Virus record (IMG/VR): IMGVR_UViG_3300028025_005400
Span: 1 to 25,609 of that record
Direction: 5' to 3' (one strand)
Length of the DNA stretch: 25,609 nucleotides
Source of the DNA: a virus
The position numbers were made by a program, and so were the translations under genes. Below are positions 22,762 through 25,609 of this stretch, piece by piece (within the stretch, counting starts at the first letter, position 1; every line of letters starts with the position of its first letter). The notes below the pieces were generated by a model that worked only from the letters and a program-made list of their open reading frames with translations, made no database searches and had not been told where the DNA came from.

Positions 22762-22943
22762 AGTTTCTCTATTTCTTTTTTAACTTCAATCCACCATATT
22801 TGTCTAATATTGGGAACTTCAAATTGTGTTTCGTATATCAACTCATCAACTGCTATTAATGCACATTGTTTACAATTATATTCATCAATACCTGTATAAT
22901 AGAATTTACCTATTAGTTCTAATGCTTTTTCTTTTAGTGTCAT
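22758..22943 (-). CDS. Small conserved phage protein of unknown function (61 aa)
   Basis: The sequence begins MTLKEKALELIGKFYYTGID, contains CKQCALIAVDELIYE, and ends WWIEVKKEIEKL. The combination of KEKA-L, QCALIAVDE and W-x-EVK-EIEKL is one I remember as a frequent small hypothetical in Bacteroidota phages and prophages. It has two Cys as CxxC but no partner pair, so a zinc site is not certain. Predicted mostly helical. It is coupled by ATGA overlaps at both ends, to the 62-aa gene upstream and to the 27-aa membrane peptide downstream. Function unknown. Confidence 0.65.
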   Translation of the reverse strand: MTLKEKALELIGKFYYTGIDEYNCKQCALIAVDELIYETQFEVPNIRQIWWIEVKKEIEKL

Positions 22944-23128
22944 AATATCTCGTATTTAAAATTACTTGTCATTCCAATCTCATCTCCTACTTCATTACTC
23001 CATAGTCTGACATTGGTCATACCTTCTTCATTGTCTAATAACTCTATAAACCAATCTTGTTCCTCTTTGTCTTCACTCCACCAAAAGTTATCATCAACTT
23101 CTATCTCGCATTCTATTTTTATTTTCAT
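22940..23128 (-). CDS. Small acidic protein of unknown function (62 aa)
   Basis: This protein is not recognised. It opens with a beta-strand (MKIKIECEIEVDD), followed by an acidic, Trp-rich segment (NFWWSEDKEEQDWFIELLDN) and a final GMTSNFKYEIL strand. Acidic small phage proteins are sometimes DNA mimics or host-enzyme inhibitors, but nothing here proves that. The start is 1 bp after the primase-helicase stop in an 'aatATG' context, and the stop is coupled by ATGA to the next gene, so it is likely real. Confidence 0.6.
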   Translation of the reverse strand: MKIKIECEIEVDDNFWWSEDKEEQDWFIELLDNEEGMTNVRLWSNEVGDEIGMTSNFKYEIL

Positions 23129-23129
23129 A

Positions 23130-25553
23130 TTAGTTCAATTGTATTTGTGTATTATTATCTGTTCTCTTCTTGATGATTATCCATCTACCAATATGGTCTC
23201 TATCTTCCTCGGGCATAATGCCTTCTTTGTAGATAGCGTAAGCTACTAACCATTTGTAGAACTTAGTCCTGCTTACAGTCATCTTACCTCTCGATCCATA
23301 GTCCGGGTACTCATCAACAAACGCATTGTATAATTCGTTCTTGTATAGTTTCACATTCACAGGTAGCATATTGTTGCTCTCATCATTATCAACCAATCCA
23401 CACCACTCGATGAACTCATGGCAAGTCTCTGCCGATAGTTGTCGTATCTTAAGGTTTACGAACTTTGACTTAACCAATCCATATCCTAAATAGAATCTCA
23501 AACATGTAATCATGTAGTTGTCAAACTCACACCAATCATCATCGTTCCAATCGCCAAACATCATCTTACCGAAATCATCTCTTGGAGTAAAGTTCATATT
23601 ATAATACTGATGCAACTCTAACTCCCACTTTCTACGTGCAAATGAATTACCTGCTCCCTTGATAGCATAGTTAGTTGTTATAGCAACCTTTGGAGACTTA
23701 ATGAATGGTATCTTAATAGCATCTTTGTTCTTCTTCTCTAATGTCAATCCCTCTGTAATAACACTGAACAGTCTCTCGAAGTCAAAGTGTTTCTTAACAT
23801 CATCAAAACAAAGTATCTGCGTATCTGCTGATACCAACTGATAAGGGAACGACTTCTCAAAGTTGAAAGACTTACCATCAATCACTACTAACTTCTTCAT
23901 TTGAGAAAGAGCATTCATTATCAATCCCTTTCCTGTACCACCTTCAGGGTTATCACTAATAACCTCATCGTTTAGTATTACTGCCGGGCAGAAAGATAAG
24001 TTCTTGTATCCGTGCATTAAGAATCCAATAGTACTCTCCATGGTCTTGATACGACTTCCATCTCCACCATTAATGTTACTGATAAACCTTTTGAAGTCAC
24101 AATTACCTGTAACATCGCATAAGTTAAACTTCCTATCTATAACGTGGTCCTTCCATACATACCCACCTAAATCTAAATAGTCAATAGGACTAATGCCATC
24201 TTTTGAAATCTTAACAGCGCAGTTCTTGTAGTACAGGTATGCTGAATCTCTAGTGTCTGCTATGAAATATATATCTATCGTTGATAGCAAGGTTAAGAAC
24301 TCATCCTTAAAGAACCTTGTATTGTCTGCAAAGTAATTGTAAACAGACACATCATCAAGATCGATTAGGTAGTTCAGTATAAAATCTTTAATCTCTTTCT
24401 CTGATGTATTGTCTATAAGATTATTTGTAACCTTAACAAACACGTAGTTACGACTACCTTCAGGACAGAACTTATAGAACCCCGAGTCCTCTAAGAACTT
24501 CTTGAATAGTATATGCTCTATCTTTATAACTCCCTTGTCATTCTTGGTCCAAAAAGTCATCTTGGAATTTTCTTCCTCAACTTTATTTAGAACAGAATCA
24601 ATTACACCACTATCCAAATTGGAGTCTTGCAATTGGTAGCGTATATCTTTTTTTGATACACCTCTCCTTAGCTTGGCTCTTATTTGGTTTATTCTCTCCT
24701 CATCTTCGTAGTACTTAGTGCCAAAGTTAGCAGTATGCTTATACGCAGAGTCAATAGTAGCTGCAATCTCTGAAATTGGAAAGTCTTGAGTAGCGAATTG
24801 ATTAAGAACATAACCGGCAAGACTTTTGTTTATACCGAAGTCATTGAATGCCATCGCCAAGATATAAGTGTTGTGGTTTCTTTGTCCCTCATTCATAGGA
24901 TACTTCTTCTGCCACCACTTGATTAAGATTTCTACAATCTTATTCTCATCTGTAATTGGTATAGTAGCTACATCTCTAATCTTATTTACCTCTGTGTATT
25001 CAGGCTCCTCAATCACATCCCAAATAGAAGAATTGAAATTAACGTGAATTAAGGGGTCATAAGACTCGTAACATACCCTAGATAGGTTTTTACTTGTTTT
25101 ATCAAAATAAGGGCTGTTAAAATGCTTTTCAAGGCTATTGAAATAGTTTGTATGATTATCTGCATCGGCAGGTATCTTTACAAGAACTTTTAAACCATTA
25201 CCTGAAGGAGATATGAATGCCGAAAAAACATATTTGTTTTTCGATAACATTTCTTTTTCCTGCAGTAAGTCTTTCTGTTTTGCGTAGCCATCAAAGTCCA
25301 AACAGATAAGTCCCGAGTGTTGCTCAAGGGCAGTATCTAATCTTTTCTTGAATGTACCACTGAAACAAATAGCCGGTAACAACTTCTTAATCTCATTACG
25401 TTCAGATTTGTTTTTCTCTGCTCTGATACGCTTAACTATATCCTTTGTCGAATTTGTACCCTCTCTAATTCTATCAAGAATAAGCGTTACATCCCTGTAG
25501 AATGGGGTGTCAGTGTCTCTTATTGTTTTAAATATTGTTATATTGTGCGTCAT
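23130..25553 (-). CDS. Primase-helicase: VirE_N/BT4734-type primase, PriCT-like, SF3-type ATPase (807 aa)
   Basis: This is a multidomain replication initiator. Residues 1-180 are a BT4734/VirE_N domain of the archaeo-eukaryotic primase (AEP) class: motif I LDFDGY with Asp86 and Asp88, motif II SPSGNG at 115-120 followed by LKVLVKI, and motif III near NLSRVCYESYDP. Residues about 205-275 (KWWQKKYP, then NHNTYILAMAFNDFGI) look like a PriCT-type linker domain. Residues about 500-660 are a phage DUF5906/SF3-like ATPase: Walker A PEGGTGKG (Lys542), Walker B LCFDD (Asp584/Asp585), sensor Asn628 in AITTNY, and arginines 640/641 in FARRKWEL. Together these indicate primer synthesis plus unwinding in one protein, comparable with phage NrS-1-type primase-polymerase. 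It is the first gene of the minus operon. The start codon fits; 'ATGACGCAC' follows two TGTCGAT elements. Confidence 0.85.
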   Translation of the reverse strand: MTHNITIFKTIRDTDTPFYRDVTLILDRIREGTNSTKDIVKRIRAEKNKSERNEIKKLLPAICFSGTFKKRLDTALEQHSGLICLDFDGYAKQKDLLQEKEMLSKNKYVFSAFISPSGNGLKVLVKIPADADNHTNYFNSLEKHFNSPYFDKTSKNLSRVCYESYDPLIHVNFNSSIWDVIEEPEYTEVNKIRDVATIPITDENKIVEILIKWWQKKYPMNEGQRNHNTYILAMAFNDFGINKSLAGYVLNQFATQDFPISEIAATIDSAYKHTANFGTKYYEDEERINQIRAKLRRGVSKKDIRYQLQDSNLDSGVIDSVLNKVEEENSKMTFWTKNDKGVIKIEHILFKKFLEDSGFYKFCPEGSRNYVFVKVTNNLIDNTSEKEIKDFILNYLIDLDDVSVYNYFADNTRFFKDEFLTLLSTIDIYFIADTRDSAYLYYKNCAVKISKDGISPIDYLDLGGYVWKDHVIDRKFNLCDVTGNCDFKRFISNINGGDGSRIKTMESTIGFLMHGYKNLSFCPAVILNDEVISDNPEGGTGKGLIMNALSQMKKLVVIDGKSFNFEKSFPYQLVSADTQILCFDDVKKHFDFERLFSVITEGLTLEKKNKDAIKIPFIKSPKVAITTNYAIKGAGNSFARRKWELELHQYYNMNFTPRDDFGKMMFGDWNDDDWCEFDNYMITCLRFYLGYGLVKSKFVNLKIRQLSAETCHEFIEWCGLVDNDESNNMLPVNVKLYKNELYNAFVDEYPDYGSRGKMTVSRTKFYKWLVAYAIYKEGIMPEEDRDHIGRWIIIKKRTDNNTQIQLN

Positions 25554-25554
25554 C

Positions 25555-25577
25555 TTGTGTCGATTTTATGTCGATAT
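25555..25577 (-). promoter_or_regulatory. Two TGTCGAT direct repeats, 11 bp apart, upstream of the primase-helicase gene
   Basis: On the top strand TGTCGAT occurs at 25558-25564 and 25569-25575, in the wider frame TTnTGTCGATnTT, an 11-bp period (one helical turn). The pair lies directly before the first gene of the replication operon and is therefore placed like an operator. The 56 bp from the start codon to the window edge are otherwise very A/T-rich. I found no TAnnTTTG promoter box in them. Confidence 0.4.
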
Positions 25578-25609
25578 TTTTTTCTTAACTTATTGATTAT
25601 TAAATACCT

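Noticed and set aside
23013-23249. Plus-strand frame with a hydrophobic stretch (FIFILVQLYLCIIICSLL) opposite small minus-strand genes
   Set aside because: The hydrophobic part arises as the antisense of Lys/Glu/Asp-rich codons; the minus-strand frames have ATGA coupling and coherent sequences.
25586-25598. Match to the IHF consensus (WATCAANNNNTTR) on the minus strand
   Set aside because: The consensus is degenerate and matches A/T-rich DNA often; there is no second supporting element.

Overview
The window looks like part of a podovirus-type phage genome (short tail, double-stranded DNA) that infects a Bacteroidota host, probably a flavobacterium-like one. The DNA is strongly A+T-rich and genes are packed with almost no gaps. 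No start codon has a recognisable Shine-Dalgarno sequence; starts sit in A/T-rich leaders, often 'atATG', as in Bacteroidota. The replication protein carries a BT4734/VirE_N-type primase domain, a family typical of Bacteroidota and their phages. Terminase, portal, capsid, DNA polymerase and lysis genes are not seen here and are presumably outside the window. A relationship to crAss-like phages is plausible for the tail genes but is not proven from this stretch. The usual crAss-like giant virion RNA polymerase motif (DFDxD type) was not seen.

Left arm (1-18800, + strand) is a virion module of nine genes. It opens with two connector/ring-type proteins (316 and 307 aa), a 1639-aa tail nozzle ('muzzle'/stabilisation) protein with a cysteine-rich C-terminus, and two small tail or appendage proteins (308 and 274 aa). 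Next come a GNAT-fold protein resembling T7 gp13 (136 aa), a gp14-like internal virion protein carrying an S74 intramolecular chaperone domain (325 aa), a gp15-position protein (617 aa) and a 2310-aa gp16-position giant with a glycine-zipper membrane segment. The order mirrors T7 genes 11-12-13-14-15-16. I read the last four as the proteins ejected into the host envelope to make the DNA channel.

Right arm (25609-18793, - strand) is a tightly coupled replication/recombination operon of thirteen genes, many joined by ATGA overlaps. In order of transcription it holds: an 807-aa primase-helicase (VirE_N/AEP-type, PriCT-like and SF3-type ATPase domains); two small unknown proteins; a 27-aa single-span membrane peptide; a zinc-ribbon protein; and a SNF2-like SF2 helicase. 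These are followed by a 47-aa peptide, a basic HNH-like protein, an unknown 102-aa protein, a VRR-NUC nuclease, a stand-alone DnaA domain IV (DNA-binding) protein, an unknown helical protein and a second PD-(D/E)XK-type nuclease. VRR-NUC and SNF2 helicase genes are a familiar phage pair for DNA processing.

The two arms converge and their last genes overlap by 8 bp at 18793-18800 with no terminator visible. The points most worth attention are the S74 domain on an internal virion protein, the cysteine-rich repeated modules with nearby homopolymer tracts in the tail genes, the 27-aa membrane peptide, the stand-alone DnaA domain, a 20-bp tandem repeat between two replication genes, and a shared 10-bp motif next to two gene starts. 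There is no gene-free stretch longer than 100 bases, and no tRNA, CRISPR array, insertion sequence or integrase was seen.
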